The notes: generated from the sequence alone by a model not told the origin. DNA of 42,345 bases from CAYRVF01 sp964427535 (GCA_964427535.1 CAYRVF010000031.1:1-42345), one strand, 5' to 3'; shown: positions 31,543 through 40,740, counted from the first letter of the stretch. Translations and numbers: made by a program.

Positions 31543-32973
31543 CTATGCGTCGTAGTACAGCGCGAACTCCAGGGGCGAGGGGCGCAGCTGCACCTCGGCT
31601 GACTGCTCGCGCTTCAGCTCAATGTACTTCTCGAGCAGGTCACTCGTGAAGACGTCACCCGCGCACAGGTACTCGTGGTCCATCTCGAGGGCAGTCAGCG
31701 CCTCGTCGAGCGAGCCGGGAACGGAGCGGATCTCGCGCTTGTCGCAGGCACTCATCTCATAGATGTTGCGGTCGAGTGGGCCGTAGCCGTGCTCTTCCGG
31801 CAGGATGCCGCGCTTGATGCCGTCGAGCCCGGCGAGCAGGATGGCGGAGAAGGTCAGGTATGGGTTGCAGGTCGGGTCCGGCGGGCGGAACTCGACGCGC
31901 TTGGCCTTCGGGTTGTCTGAGTACATCGGGATACGCACTGCTGCCGAGCGGTTGCGCTGCGAGTACACCAGGTTGACGGGCGCCTCAAAGCCCGGCACGA
32001 GACGCCGGTAGCTGTTCGTGGTGGAGGCGGCCAGCGCCAGCACCGACGGGGCATGCGTGAGGAGTCCGCCGATGAACAGGCGCGCCGTCTCAGACAGGCC
32101 CGCGTAGCCCTCGCTGTCGGCGAAGAGGGGCGTCTCGCCCTTCCACAGGCTGACGTGCACATGCATGCCAGAGCCATTGTCGCCGAAAACCGGCTTGGGC
32201 ATGAATGTGGCGGTTTTGCCCGCGCGGCGCGCGACGTTCTTGACAATGTACTTGTAGAGCAGCAGCTTGTCGGCCATCCGCAGCAGCGAGTCGAAGCGCA
32301 TGTCGATCTCGGATTGCCCGCCGGTCGCGACTTCATGGTGCTGCGCCTCGACCTGGATGCCCGCCTTTTCCATCTCGAGCACCATCGCGGTGCGCAGGTC
32401 TTGCAGCGTGTCGCTCGGCGCGACGGGGAAGTACCCTTCCTTCGGACGGATGCGATGACCCAGGTTCGCGGTGCCGTTGCGGCCAGAGTTCCAGTGCGCC
32501 TCATCGCTGTCGACGACGGCCCACTGCTCGTTCTGTGTGGAGCGGTACTTCACGTCGTCGAAGATGAAGAACTCGGCCTCGGGACCAATGTAGGCGGTGT
32601 CGGCGATGCCGGTGGAGCGCAGGTACTCCTCCGCCTTCTTCGCGATGTAGCGAGGGTCGCGTGAGTAGGGCTCCAGGCTGCCGGGCTGCGCGACGTCGCA
32701 GACCAGGCTCAACGTGGGCTCAGCGGTGAACGGGTCGAGAATCGCGGTCGTGGGGTCGGGAATCAGGAGCATGTCGCTCTCGCTGATCTCCTGGAAGCCA
32801 CGAATGCTGGAGCCGTCGAACCCGATGCCCTCGCGGAAGAGTCCGGCATCGAAGGCTCGTGTGGGAATGCTGAAGTGCTGCCACGTGCCAGGAACATCGG
32901 TGAACTTGAAGTCCACCATCTTCACGCCCCGCTCGCTGATCATCCGCATCACGTCTTCAGGGGTTTGTGTCAT
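31543..32973 (-). CDS. glnA: Glutamine synthetase, type I
   Basis: A 476-residue GSI that makes glutamine from glutamate, ammonia and ATP. Motifs: GFDGSSIRGFQEISESDM (about residues 49-66), GPEAEFFIFDDV, KPVFGDNGSGMHVHVSLW (about 260-277), the glutamate-binding region VPGFEAPVNLVYSQRNRSA, and VEFRPPDPTCNPYL. A Tyr in DRNIYEMSACDKREI near residue 395 is where adenylylation occurs in related enzymes. The start is the ATG with GGAGAGAAC upstream; the frame is open 23 codons further. It has its own promoter, a repeated operator-like sequence on both sides of it, and its own terminator. Confidence 0.96.
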   Translation of the reverse strand: MTQTPEDVMRMISERGVKMVDFKFTDVPGTWQHFSIPTRAFDAGLFREGIGFDGSSIRGFQEISESDMLLIPDPTTAILDPFTAEPTLSLVCDVAQPGSLEPYSRDPRYIAKKAEEYLRSTGIADTAYIGPEAEFFIFDDVKYRSTQNEQWAVVDSDEAHWNSGRNGTANLGHRIRPKEGYFPVAPSDTLQDLRTAMVLEMEKAGIQVEAQHHEVATGGQSEIDMRFDSLLRMADKLLLYKYIVKNVARRAGKTATFMPKPVFGDNGSGMHVHVSLWKGETPLFADSEGYAGLSETARLFIGGLLTHAPSVLALAASTTNSYRRLVPGFEAPVNLVYSQRNRSAAVRIPMYSDNPKAKRVEFRPPDPTCNPYLTFSAILLAGLDGIKRGILPEEHGYGPLDRNIYEMSACDKREIRSVPGSLDEALTALEMDHEYLCAGDVFTSDLLEKYIELKREQSAEVQLRPSPLEFALYYDA

Positions 32974-33032
32974 GTGTTCTCTCCGATCGATGTCCAGCGC
33001 TCGTGGATCGCGAACCGCTCGCCCCACCTCGA

Positions 33033-33044
33033 CAATATGCACAA
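33033..33044. promoter_or_regulatory. Operator-like site 1 at glnA (CAATATGCACAA)
   Basis: CAATATGCACAA lies just downstream of the predicted glnA transcription start, at about +11 to +22. It is an exact copy of the core of site 2 at 33128-33139. Here the left arm is only partly conserved (GTCGACAATATGCACAAC), so the site is weaker. Confidence 0.5.
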
Positions 33045-33061
33045 CGTCACTTCCACCTCCG

Positions 33062-33091
33062 AGTATAGAGAGCGGCCCGGCATAGTGTCAT
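33062..33091 (-). promoter_or_regulatory. glnA promoter
   Basis: On the minus strand ATGACA (33091-33086) and TATACT (33067-33062) are 18 bases apart; the start would be near 33055. The downstream bases CGG repeat the TATACTCGG seen at other promoters here. Confidence 0.6.
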
Positions 33092-33120
33092 TCGCGAATC
33101 TTCCGGTATCCCAATGGGTA

Positions 33121-33141
33121 TTTTGTGCAATATGCACAAAA
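33121..33141. promoter_or_regulatory. Operator-like site 2 at glnA, near-perfect palindrome
   Basis: TTTTGTGCA (33121-33129) and TGCACAAAA (33133-33141) are perfect inverted arms around ATA. The site sits about 66-86 bases upstream of the glnA start and 61 bases before the divergent promoter at 33202. It resembles no nitrogen regulator consensus I can name. Confidence 0.6.
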
Positions 33142-33201
33142 GGTGCCAACAGGCTGTCCGATCACCCCACTGTAAGCGCGACAGTCCGAAGAAGCATACG
33201 G

Positions 33202-33230
33202 CTGAGCGAGCGCGTGCGCCGTGCTATACT
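33202..33230 (+). promoter_or_regulatory. Promoter of the LmeA-like gene
   Basis: CTGAGC (33202-33207) and TATACT (33225-33230) are 17 bases apart, with an extended TG (GTGCTATACTCGG). The start would be near 33237. It faces away from glnA. Confidence 0.5.
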
Positions 33231-33317
33231 CGGTGCGAGAGCGCAAGGACGCCTGCCGAGTGTATGGGTCCTCGCTTGCGGCGCGCTCGGTGAGGCAGAG
33301 AGGGGAGAGATGTCGCG

Positions 33318-33920
33318 GTGTCGCGAAGACCACCCACAAACGAGCCATTCGTCGTCGAGCCGCGCCATTCGACGAGCGGGCTGCGCCTCCCTCCGTGGAC
33401 CTGGGGTGTTGGTGGGCTGCTTGTGGGCGTTCTGCTCACGTTCCTGATACTGCTGTTCTTCGTGGCCCAGCCACCTGCCGCGGCGCCGCAGAAGCCGAAC
33501 CCTGTCACCGTCGGCGACCTGAGTGTCGTCATGGACGACGCGTTTCTGACACGCATTCTCAACGCCGAAGTGGCAGGGGGGAATGCCGGGCTTCCGATCA
33601 CGAATCTGCAGGCGGAGATACAGCCGAATGAGCAGATCGTCATTACGGGCGATGTCTCACTCTTCGCCGGCGTCGCGACGCGCCGGTTCAGCGCGGATGC
33701 TCAGGTGAGTGTGCAGAACGGACACTTGCTCGTGCATCTCACGAACGCGACGGTCGGCGGCTTTGTTGCGCCGGCCGTCTTTACGACACCGATCGAGAAC
33801 CAAGTTAACTCAAAACTCGGAAGCCTCACCACATCCACGTTGGCTGGCAGCACGCACCTGCAGGCGACGTACGTCAGCACCACACTCCACAAGCTGACGG
33901 TCGGCTTCACCGCGGCGTAA
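33318..33920 (+). CDS. Membrane-anchored protein with LmeA-like outer domain
   Basis: A 200-residue protein with a polar start, one membrane helix at about residues 30-52 (WGVGGLLVGVLLTFLILLFF), and an outside beta-rich domain (about 66-200: VTVGDLSVVMDDAFLTRIL, NLQAEIQPNEQIVITGDVSLF, RFSADAQVSVQNGHLLVHL, PIENQVNSKL). The repeated long strands resemble the DUF2993/LmeA lipid-binding fold, but this is a weak match from pattern only. The start is a GTG with GGGGAGAGATG upstream. It ends before a repeat element and converges with the small membrane protein gene. Confidence 0.6.
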   Translation: MSRRPPTNEPFVVEPRHSTSGLRLPPWTWGVGGLLVGVLLTFLILLFFVAQPPAAAPQKPNPVTVGDLSVVMDDAFLTRILNAEVAGGNAGLPITNLQAEIQPNEQIVITGDVSLFAGVATRRFSADAQVSVQNGHLLVHLTNATVGGFVAPAVFTTPIENQVNSKLGSLTTSTLAGSTHLQATYVSTTLHKLTVGFTAA

Positions 33921-34165
33921 GGGCGGAGCCTAACCCCCTGCCCCCTTCCCTGAAGCGAAGGGGGCGCTGGCGGACCGTTTCCGTGTAGCGTGGAGCGTCG
34001 GAGTCTCCCAAAAGTGTTGTGTTGATCGTGGGTTGGCTTCGGTGTCGCGTATCTGCCCTGTGACTGCGAAGGTATGTGTGGGCGCCGGATTGTCGTTCAT
34101 TGGCGAAACCGCCTGATCTACGGCGCCTCCCCTCTAAGGGGAGGGAGTAGGGGGAGGGGTTTTCC
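33921..34165. repeat. MITE-like GC-rich inverted-repeat element, copy 4
   Basis: About 245 bp between two convergent genes. The left end (CCTAACCCCCTGCCCCCTTCCC with hairpin CCCTTCCCTGAAGCGAAGGG) and the right end (CCCCTCTAAGGGGAGGGAGTAGGGGGAGGGGTT, 34130-34162) are inverted and alike but less exact than in copies 1-3. No ORF is seen between them. Confidence 0.6.
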
Positions 34166-34180
34166 CAGGCATTCGGTGAG

Positions 34181-34399
34181 TCACTGCATCTGCAGAATGG
34201 CACCGACGACCATGAGCGAGGCACCACAGACGGCGAGCACGCTGCCGCTCCACATGCTCCCGACCATCGCGCCGCGCCGCTTGCGGATAAGTCCGAGGTC
34301 GAGCGCGCGGAAGACCAGCACGAGCGAGAGACCGATGCAGATTGCCGCGCACGCCTGCAGGTCAGCCGGAGCAATCTGAATAACTATCTGCTGTGACAT
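34181..34399 (-). CDS. Small membrane protein, 72 aa
   Basis: Two hydrophobic helices (about residues 14-34, LQACAAICIGLSLVLVF, and 47-70, SMWSGSVLAVCGASLMVVG) with a basic turn between (LIRKRRGA). The start is MSQQIVIQ; the frame runs 24 codons further upstream in sequence that does not look like protein. Function is unknown. It is divergent from the ABC exporter genes. The hydrophobic pattern and helix spacing support a real gene. Confidence 0.55.
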   Translation of the reverse strand: MSQQIVIQIAPADLQACAAICIGLSLVLVFRALDLGLIRKRRGAMVGSMWSGSVLAVCGASLMVVGAILQMQ

Positions 34400-34532
34400 C
34401 TCTCTACTTTCTCCACGACTCGCCTTGACGCTCCTGCCCTCCACGCATGTGCGCTGCCAGATCGTGCGCATTTGGTGATCGAACGCGCTGGCGCTGTGTC
34501 AGCGGGGGCCGCTGGGTCTCGCCGCGCTCGCG

Positions 34533-34541
34533 TGCTACAAT
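34533..34541 (+). promoter_or_regulatory. Extended -10 promoter of the ABC exporter operon
   Basis: GTGCTACAAT is an extended -10 (TG-N-TACAAT at 34533-34541). No good -35 is visible. The start would be near 34548, 76 bases before the first exporter gene. Confidence 0.4.
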
Positions 34542-34623
34542 AGCTGTTGGCTCGCTGCACAGGCGGGCGCGCGTGACCGCGAGGCCGCGCGGATATCCAT
34601 GTGGGAAGTGCCAGGCGGAAGGA

Positions 34624-36447
34624 ATGTCGACGATTCGATCGGTGCGGGGCTACATGCTCCGTCATTGGAGGATGCTGGTCGCCGGTGCTGTCCTGATCGT
34701 CGTCGCGAATGTCATCGCGCTCGTGCCGCCGCTGCTCATTCAGGATGTGATCAATGGGCTTGGCGCGCACATCACCGGCGCCGAGTTAACACGCTACGCG
34801 CTGGCGTTCGTCGGCCTCGCTCTGCTCGCGGGCGGGTTTCAGTTCTCCAGCCGGTTCACCATCAATAGCGTCTCGCGCAGAGTCGAGTACGAGATGCGCT
34901 CCGACCTGTTCGAGCACTTCCAGACGCTCGACCTGGCGTACTTCCAGCAGCGCAAGATTGGCGATCTCGTCGCGCGGGCGACCAACGACCTCTCGTCTGT
35001 CCGCCAGATGCTCGGCCCCGGCGTGAGCAACAGCATCAACGCCGTCGTCGCGTTCGTGGCCACAGCCATCGTGATGGTGCAGATCAATCTGCGGCTGACG
35101 CTGTACTCGCTCACCGTCATGCCGCTGATTACGGTGCTCTTCATCGTCGCAGGGCGCAGCATCCGGGCGCGCTACCGGCTCGTGCAGGACCAATTCGGCG
35201 AGGTCTCGGCCCGCGCGCAGGAGAACTTCTCCGGCATTCGCGTCGTCAAGGCATACGCGCAGGAACAGGCCGAGTTGGCGGACTTCAACCGCGTCAACGC
35301 CGAGTATGTGGCGCGCAGCATCTCGTTCGCGCGGGTCAACTCGGTACTGTGGCCGTCGATGTATTTCATCTCCGGGCTGGCCGTCGCGATTCTACTCTGG
35401 CGCGGCGGCGTGGACGTTATCGACGGCAGCATCCAGCTCGGCGAGCTCGTCCGCTTCATGAGCTATCTGACAGCGCTCACCTGGCCGATGATCGCGCTCG
35501 GCTGGACGGTCAACCTCTTCCAGCAGGGTTCGGCCTCGCTGAGCCGCATCGAAGAGGTCCGCGAGGCGGTGCCCGCCATCGCCGATAGCCCGACCGCGAG
35601 CGAGGCGGATGCTCCAACGCGCGGCGCGATCGAGTTCCGCTCTGTGTCGCTCAGTTACGACGAGCACGGAGTGTTGCACGATATTTCGGTCTCGGTGCCA
35701 GCGGGAACCTCGCTCGCCATCGTAGGCCCGACGGGCGCGGGCAAGTCGAGCATGGTGAACCTGATTGCGCGGGTCTTCGATGTGAGCGGCGGCGCGGTGC
35801 TGATCGACGGCGTGGACGTGCGGCAGATTCCGCTCCCCGCGCTGCGTGCGGCCATCGGCTATGTGCCGCAGGAGTCGTTTCTCTTCTCCGTGACGATTGA
35901 GGAGAACGTGGGCTTCGGCGTCGAACGGCTCGACGAGGAGGGGCTGGCGCACGCCCTCGATGTCTCACAGCTTGGCAAGGACGTGGAGGACTTCCCTCAG
36001 GGCGTCCAGACGATGGTGGGCGAGCGCGGCGTCACCCTCTCCGGCGGCCAGAAGCAGCGCGCTGGCATCGCGCGCGCCGTCGCCAAAGACCCGCTGATCC
36101 TGATTCTCGACGATGCGCTGTCCAGCGTGGACACGAATACCGAGGCCTCGATTCTGCGCGGCTTGCGCGAGGTCATGCGTGGGCGCACGTCAATTCTGAT
36201 CGCGCACCGCATCTCGACCATCAAGGACCTCGACCAGATCGTCGTGCTCGACGGCGGCCGTATCGTGGAGCGCGGCACCCACAACGAGCTGCTCACGCTC
36301 GGCGGCCTCTACGCGGATATGTACCGCCGCCAGCTTCTCGGCGAGGAGATGGAGGGAGACGAGGACATCTCCGCCGAGGCACTCGAACGCAGCCTGAGCG
36401 GCGACGGCGGCGCGGCAGAGCGAGACGGTCGGCCTGCGATTGACTAG
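34624..36447 (+). CDS. ABC exporter subunit A (degenerate ATPase site)
   Basis: A 607-residue type IV ABC half-transporter: six membrane helices (about residues 15-300) and a nucleotide-binding domain. Walker A is GPTGAGKSS at 368-376, the signature LSGGQKQR at 472-479, and Walker B LILILDD at 491-497. The second acid at 497 is Asp where the catalytic Glu is usual. This marks the inactive-type site of heterodimeric exporters such as TM287/288 and BmrCD. It pairs with the next gene, which has the Glu. Substrate unknown (lipid or drug). The start is the ATG in GGAAGGAATG. Confidence 0.9.
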   Translation: MSTIRSVRGYMLRHWRMLVAGAVLIVVANVIALVPPLLIQDVINGLGAHITGAELTRYALAFVGLALLAGGFQFSSRFTINSVSRRVEYEMRSDLFEHFQTLDLAYFQQRKIGDLVARATNDLSSVRQMLGPGVSNSINAVVAFVATAIVMVQINLRLTLYSLTVMPLITVLFIVAGRSIRARYRLVQDQFGEVSARAQENFSGIRVVKAYAQEQAELADFNRVNAEYVARSISFARVNSVLWPSMYFISGLAVAILLWRGGVDVIDGSIQLGELVRFMSYLTALTWPMIALGWTVNLFQQGSASLSRIEEVREAVPAIADSPTASEADAPTRGAIEFRSVSLSYDEHGVLHDISVSVPAGTSLAIVGPTGAGKSSMVNLIARVFDVSGGAVLIDGVDVRQIPLPALRAAIGYVPQESFLFSVTIEENVGFGVERLDEEGLAHALDVSQLGKDVEDFPQGVQTMVGERGVTLSGGQKQRAGIARAVAKDPLILILDDALSSVDTNTEASILRGLREVMRGRTSILIAHRISTIKDLDQIVVLDGGRIVERGTHNELLTLGGLYADMYRRQLLGEEMEGDEDISAEALERSLSGDGGAAERDGRPAID

Positions 36448-36492
36448 GGCGGCGCGGCGGCCACGAGCAGTGACATTCCTTCGGGAGGATAC

Positions 36493-38307
36493 ATGGCAGC
36501 CCAGGCATTCTTTCAGGAAGACGAGATACTCGGCAAGGCGTACGACGCGCGGCTGGTGCGGCGGCTGTGGCTGTATCTGCGCCCGTATCAGCGCACGTTC
36601 TACCTGACGCTGGTCTTCGTCGCCGCGGCTGCCGGAGTCGATCTACTCGCGCCGTACATCACCAAGGTCGCCATCGACACCTACATCAATCCTGTCGGCG
36701 GCAAGCACCTGTCGGTGACCGATCGCGTCGACGGGGTGTTCGTGATGGCGCTGCTCTATCTGGGCGTGCTGGTCGCGGGCTTCGCTCTGCGCTATCTGCA
36801 GAACTACCTGTTGAGCGTGCTGGGCCAGCGCATCATGTATGACATGCGCTCACAGATGTTCGAGCATCTGCAAAGGCTGCCGCTCGGGTTCTTCGACCAC
36901 AACCCGGTAGGGCGGCTGATGACGCGCATCACGAACGACGTAGATGCCCTCAACGACATGTTCACCTCGGGGGCCGTCTCGCTGATCGGCGACCTCTTCA
37001 CGCTGGTTGGCATCGTCGTGTTGCTGCTGACACTAAACTGGCGGCTCGCACTGGTCGTCTTCGTGGTGATTCCACCGCTCGCGCTCATCACCTCGTTCTT
37101 CCAGCGGGCGATGCGCGACAACTTCCGCGCGATTCGGGTGCGGCTGGCGCGCATCAACGCCAACATCGCGGAAAACATCGCGGGCACGCAGGTCGTGCAG
37201 CTCTTCAACCGCGAGCAGCGCAACTTCGCCGGATTCAACGAGCTGAACCGCGACTACCTCTCCGCGACGCTGCGCTCGCTGTTCTACTTCGCGCTGTTTC
37301 TGCCGGTGGTGAACCTCGTCGCGGCGGTGGCGACGGCGTTGATCGTGCGCGTGGGCGGCGGCGAGGTGCTGACAGGCGCGCTGACCCTGGGCGCGCTGGT
37401 GGCGTTCCTGCAGTACGTCGAGCGGTTCTTTCTGCCGGTGCGCGACATGGCGGACAAGTACACCATTCTGCAGTCGGCGATGGCCAGCTCAGAGCGCATC
37501 TTCCGCGTGCTGGATGAGCGTATCACGATCCCCGATCCAAAGCGGCCGGTGCGGGTGGAGCAGGTGCGCGGCGAGGTCGAGTTTCGCGACGTCTGGTTCG
37601 CCTATAACCGCGAGGACTGGGTGCTCAAGGGCATCAACTTCCAAATCCGGCCGAGTGAGAGTGTGGCCTTCGTGGGCGCGACCGGCGCGGGCAAGACCTC
37701 GCTAATCAGCCTCGTCTCGCGGTTCTATGACGTGCAGCGCGGGTCCGTGCTGGTGGACGGCGTCGACGTGCGCGACTACGCCCAGGCAGACCTGCGGCGG
37801 CACATCGGAGCGGTGCTGCAGGACCCGTTCATCTTCTCGGGCACCATCGCCAGCAACATCCGCCTGCACGAGACGGCCATCAGCGACGACGATCTGCGGC
37901 GGGCGGCGCGCTTCGTCAACGCCGACACGTTCATCGAGCAACTGCCCCATGGCTACGACGAGGTCGTGCGCGAGCGCGGCGCGGGGCTCTCTGTCGGCCA
38001 GAAGCAGTTGCTGGCGTTCGCCCGTGCCATCGCGTTCAATCCCGAGATCCTGCTGATACTGGACGAAGCCACGAGCAGCGTAGACACCGAGACCGAGGCG
38101 CTGATTCAGGATGCCCTCGACAAGCTGATGCGCGGCCGCACCTCGATCATCATCGCCCACCGCCTCTCCACGATTCGCAACGTCGACCGCATCATCGTGC
38201 TGCACAAAGGGCGCGTCGTCGAGGAAGGCTCACACGAAACCCTGCTCGCGCGGAACGGTTATTACAAGCGTCTCTACGAGCTGCAATACGCCGCGACGAC
38301 GATGTGA
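36493..38307 (+). CDS. ABC exporter subunit B (consensus ATPase site)
   Basis: A 604-residue half-transporter: six membrane helices (about residues 30-310) and a nucleotide-binding domain with Walker A GATGAGKTS at 395-403, signature LSVGQKQ at 499-505 and Walker B ILLILDE at 519-525, keeping the catalytic Glu525. In the dimer its Walker A/B face the LSGGQ of subunit A, giving the active site, while its own LSVGQ faces the Asp-type site of subunit A. GGGAGGATACATG gives a good start, 45 bases after subunit A. It ends 29 bases from the convergent GH15 gene. Confidence 0.93.
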   Translation: MAAQAFFQEDEILGKAYDARLVRRLWLYLRPYQRTFYLTLVFVAAAAGVDLLAPYITKVAIDTYINPVGGKHLSVTDRVDGVFVMALLYLGVLVAGFALRYLQNYLLSVLGQRIMYDMRSQMFEHLQRLPLGFFDHNPVGRLMTRITNDVDALNDMFTSGAVSLIGDLFTLVGIVVLLLTLNWRLALVVFVVIPPLALITSFFQRAMRDNFRAIRVRLARINANIAENIAGTQVVQLFNREQRNFAGFNELNRDYLSATLRSLFYFALFLPVVNLVAAVATALIVRVGGGEVLTGALTLGALVAFLQYVERFFLPVRDMADKYTILQSAMASSERIFRVLDERITIPDPKRPVRVEQVRGEVEFRDVWFAYNREDWVLKGINFQIRPSESVAFVGATGAGKTSLISLVSRFYDVQRGSVLVDGVDVRDYAQADLRRHIGAVLQDPFIFSGTIASNIRLHETAISDDDLRRAARFVNADTFIEQLPHGYDEVVRERGAGLSVGQKQLLAFARAIAFNPEILLILDEATSSVDTETEALIQDALDKLMRGRTSIIIAHRLSTIRNVDRIIVLHKGRVVEEGSHETLLARNGYYKRLYELQYAATTM

Positions 38308-38336
38308 CGGACACATGTGACCTACTGCCGGATAAC

Positions 38337-40433
38337 TCACAGGTCCTGCCCGTCGGGGTTGAACGAGAGGCGGCCTTCCTGCGCGCGCTGCAGGGTGACG
38401 GCGGCGTTGACCAGGCCGATATGCGTGAACGCCTGCGGATAGTTTCCCAGCAGCGCGCCCGACTGCTGATCGAGCTCTTCGGAGAAGAGGCCGAGCGGGC
38501 TGCCGAACGAGAGGATCTTCTCGAAGCGGTCGCGGGCCTCGACGATTCTGCCGGCGTGGCAGAGGTCCATGATGAGCCAGAAGGTGCAGGCGAGGAATGC
38601 GCCCTCGGTCCCTGGTAGTCGATCCACCTGCTCTTCGGCCTGCGACTTATTCCCGTCGCGACGGACATCCCAGGGTTCGTAGCGGAAAAGCAGACCCTGC
38701 TCGCCGGTAAGCTTCTTCCCAACGACATCAACAGTGCCGCGCATGCGCTGGTCGGTGAGCGGCAGGAAGCCGACGAGCGGCAGCCGGAGGTTCGCGGAGT
38801 CCAGGTTGTTGTTGTCGTAGGCCTGTGTGAATGTGCCGAGCTCGGCGCTAAAGCCGTGTTCCAGGATGTCGCGCTGAATCGCCTCGCGTGCGGCATTCCA
38901 GCGCTCGCTGTGCTCCTCATGGTTGTGCCGCCGGGCAAGCTTGCAGGCGCGATCCAGCGCGACCCAGCACATGGCCCGCGAGTACACATACGCGCGCTGG
39001 CCTCCTCGTATCTCCCAGATGCCGTTGTCGAGCGCATGCCAGTTCTCGACGACATAATCGGCGATGAGGCGCGTGATCTCACGCGTGTCGCGATCGGGTT
39101 CGAGCAAACGATGGCCGTGCCGGAAACCCTTGAACATGGCATAATGGAACGCCGCGTCCGCGACCTCGCCGTAGACGTCCAGTTGGTGCTGCGTCGCGGC
39201 GCCGTTGCCGATGCGCACCGGATGCGAGCCCATATAGCCTTCGAGGTGTGGCAATTCATGCTCGGTCAGCGCGCCATCTGACTCGCCACGAATGCTGTAC
39301 ATGATGCGGAACTCGTCCGCCTTCCGCACATGCAGGTCGTGCAGGAAGTGGAAGTAGTCACGAGCCTCGTTGTGGTAGCCGAGATTGCCGAGCGCGCCAA
39401 GTGTAAGCACCGAATCGCGCAGCCAGGTATAGCGGTAGTCCCAGTTGCGCACGCCGCCGATCGATTCGGGTAGCGACGTGGTCGGCGCGGCGACGATCGC
39501 GCCCGTCGGCTCAAACGTGCAGAGCTTCAGCGTGAGCGCGGACCGCAGCACGGCTTGCTGATATGGCCCACTGTAGGTGCAGGCCGAGACCCATTCGCGC
39601 CAGTAGTGCATCGTCTCTTCGAGGTCGGCGTCGAAGTCCTGGTCGCAGAGCTGGTCCAGCAGTTTGCGCCCCTCCTCAACATCGCGCGCGTAGTTAAGCA
39701 CGACCGCCACCCTCTGGCCCGCTTCCAGTGACACACGTGTGCGCAGCGTGTCGCCGGATGCACTGATATCGACGTCGGCAGCATACGCGGACCCCGTGTT
39801 GGACGGCAAAAAGCGGAGGAAAAACACCAGATACCGGCCACCGGCGGAGAGGATCGCGCCGCCGATGCCCGAGGCCAGCGCCTGCGGTTCGATCCGCGCC
39901 TGACGCTGCGCGAAGTCGAAGGTCGCCTTCAGCTCGATATCGACCTCGATGGTGCCATCCAGGCAGGTGAGGATGCGGTTAATGCGGTGAGCGGCCGCCA
40001 CGTCGTTGCCGATCTCGCGCTCATACCCGGCGTGCAGTCCGAAGGGCATGCCCGGAATCGAGGAGGCAAGATGGCGTATCACCTGAGGCGGGAGCCGGCG
40101 CTGGCGAATCGGCATGAAGTCGACCAGCCGGAGCGTTCCGGTGGTGGCGGAGAACAACGTCTCCAGCACGTTCGAGCCTTGCACGTATTCGAGCGTGGAC
40201 GAGCAGCGGTCCGCCGGATGAACGCGGAAGTATCCACCCTTGTCGGCATCCAGCAGGCGGCAGAACACCGCTGGGCTGTCGAAGTGTGGCAGACAGCACC
40301 AGTCGATGCTGCCATCCGGCCCCACAAGCGCCGCCGTGCGACAATCGCCAATCACACCGTACTGGCCGATTGGCCGGTAGCGTGGTCGCTCGGCATCGGT
40401 CTCGGTAAGGCTCACCCGACTCGCATTCCACAT
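38337..40433 (-). CDS. Glycoside hydrolase family 15 (glucoamylase/trehalase-like)
   Basis: A 698-residue cytoplasmic GH15 enzyme. The N-terminal beta-sandwich (about residues 20-280) opens with YGVIGDCRTAALVGPDGSIDWCCLP. The (a/a)6 barrel follows, with NWDYRYTWLRDS at 330-341. The general acid is Glu474 in GIWEIRGG and the general base Glu610 in GTEGAFLACTFW. These match the family that hydrolyses alpha-glucosidic bonds (glucodextranase, glucoamylase, trehalase). No signal peptide is seen, so an intracellular substrate such as glycogen fragments or trehalose is likely. AGGGGCGAG precedes the ATG. Confidence 0.92.
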   Translation of the reverse strand: MWNASRVSLTETDAERPRYRPIGQYGVIGDCRTAALVGPDGSIDWCCLPHFDSPAVFCRLLDADKGGYFRVHPADRCSSTLEYVQGSNVLETLFSATTGTLRLVDFMPIRQRRLPPQVIRHLASSIPGMPFGLHAGYEREIGNDVAAAHRINRILTCLDGTIEVDIELKATFDFAQRQARIEPQALASGIGGAILSAGGRYLVFFLRFLPSNTGSAYAADVDISASGDTLRTRVSLEAGQRVAVVLNYARDVEEGRKLLDQLCDQDFDADLEETMHYWREWVSACTYSGPYQQAVLRSALTLKLCTFEPTGAIVAAPTTSLPESIGGVRNWDYRYTWLRDSVLTLGALGNLGYHNEARDYFHFLHDLHVRKADEFRIMYSIRGESDGALTEHELPHLEGYMGSHPVRIGNGAATQHQLDVYGEVADAAFHYAMFKGFRHGHRLLEPDRDTREITRLIADYVVENWHALDNGIWEIRGGQRAYVYSRAMCWVALDRACKLARRHNHEEHSERWNAAREAIQRDILEHGFSAELGTFTQAYDNNNLDSANLRLPLVGFLPLTDQRMRGTVDVVGKKLTGEQGLLFRYEPWDVRRDGNKSQAEEQVDRLPGTEGAFLACTFWLIMDLCHAGRIVEARDRFEKILSFGSPLGLFSEELDQQSGALLGNYPQAFTHIGLVNAAVTLQRAQEGRLSFNPDGQDL

Positions 40434-40610
40434 GCTCGCTCGCCCCTGTCACTTTATCTGGCGCCCACACTGGATTCATTCTCAGCGACGCAGCCGCCCC
40501 CTCATGCGCGGCTACATGCTCGTCTCTGTGCTGGCATAGTTGGTTTGGTATACATACTCTGTGCCACGCACGACGTTGCATCGACACACCCGACTCAGAC
40601 TGCCGCATGC

Positions 40611-40640
40611 TTGATACTATGGGGCAGCGTGACATATAGT
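40611..40640 (+). promoter_or_regulatory. mnmA promoter
   Basis: TTGATA (40611-40616) and TATAGT (40635-40640) are 18 bases apart, each 5 of 6 to consensus. The start would be near 40647, giving a ~94-base leader. The rest of the 40434-40740 gap shows no gene. Confidence 0.55.
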
Positions 40641-40740
40641 GCAAGGTGGTGTGCGCCGCGAGGTTCGTCCTGCGGTGCCAGGGTAGTGTGCGCGACGTAC
40701 CCGCGAGGATGCAGCGGGTCCAGAGAAGCCGAGGCATGAC

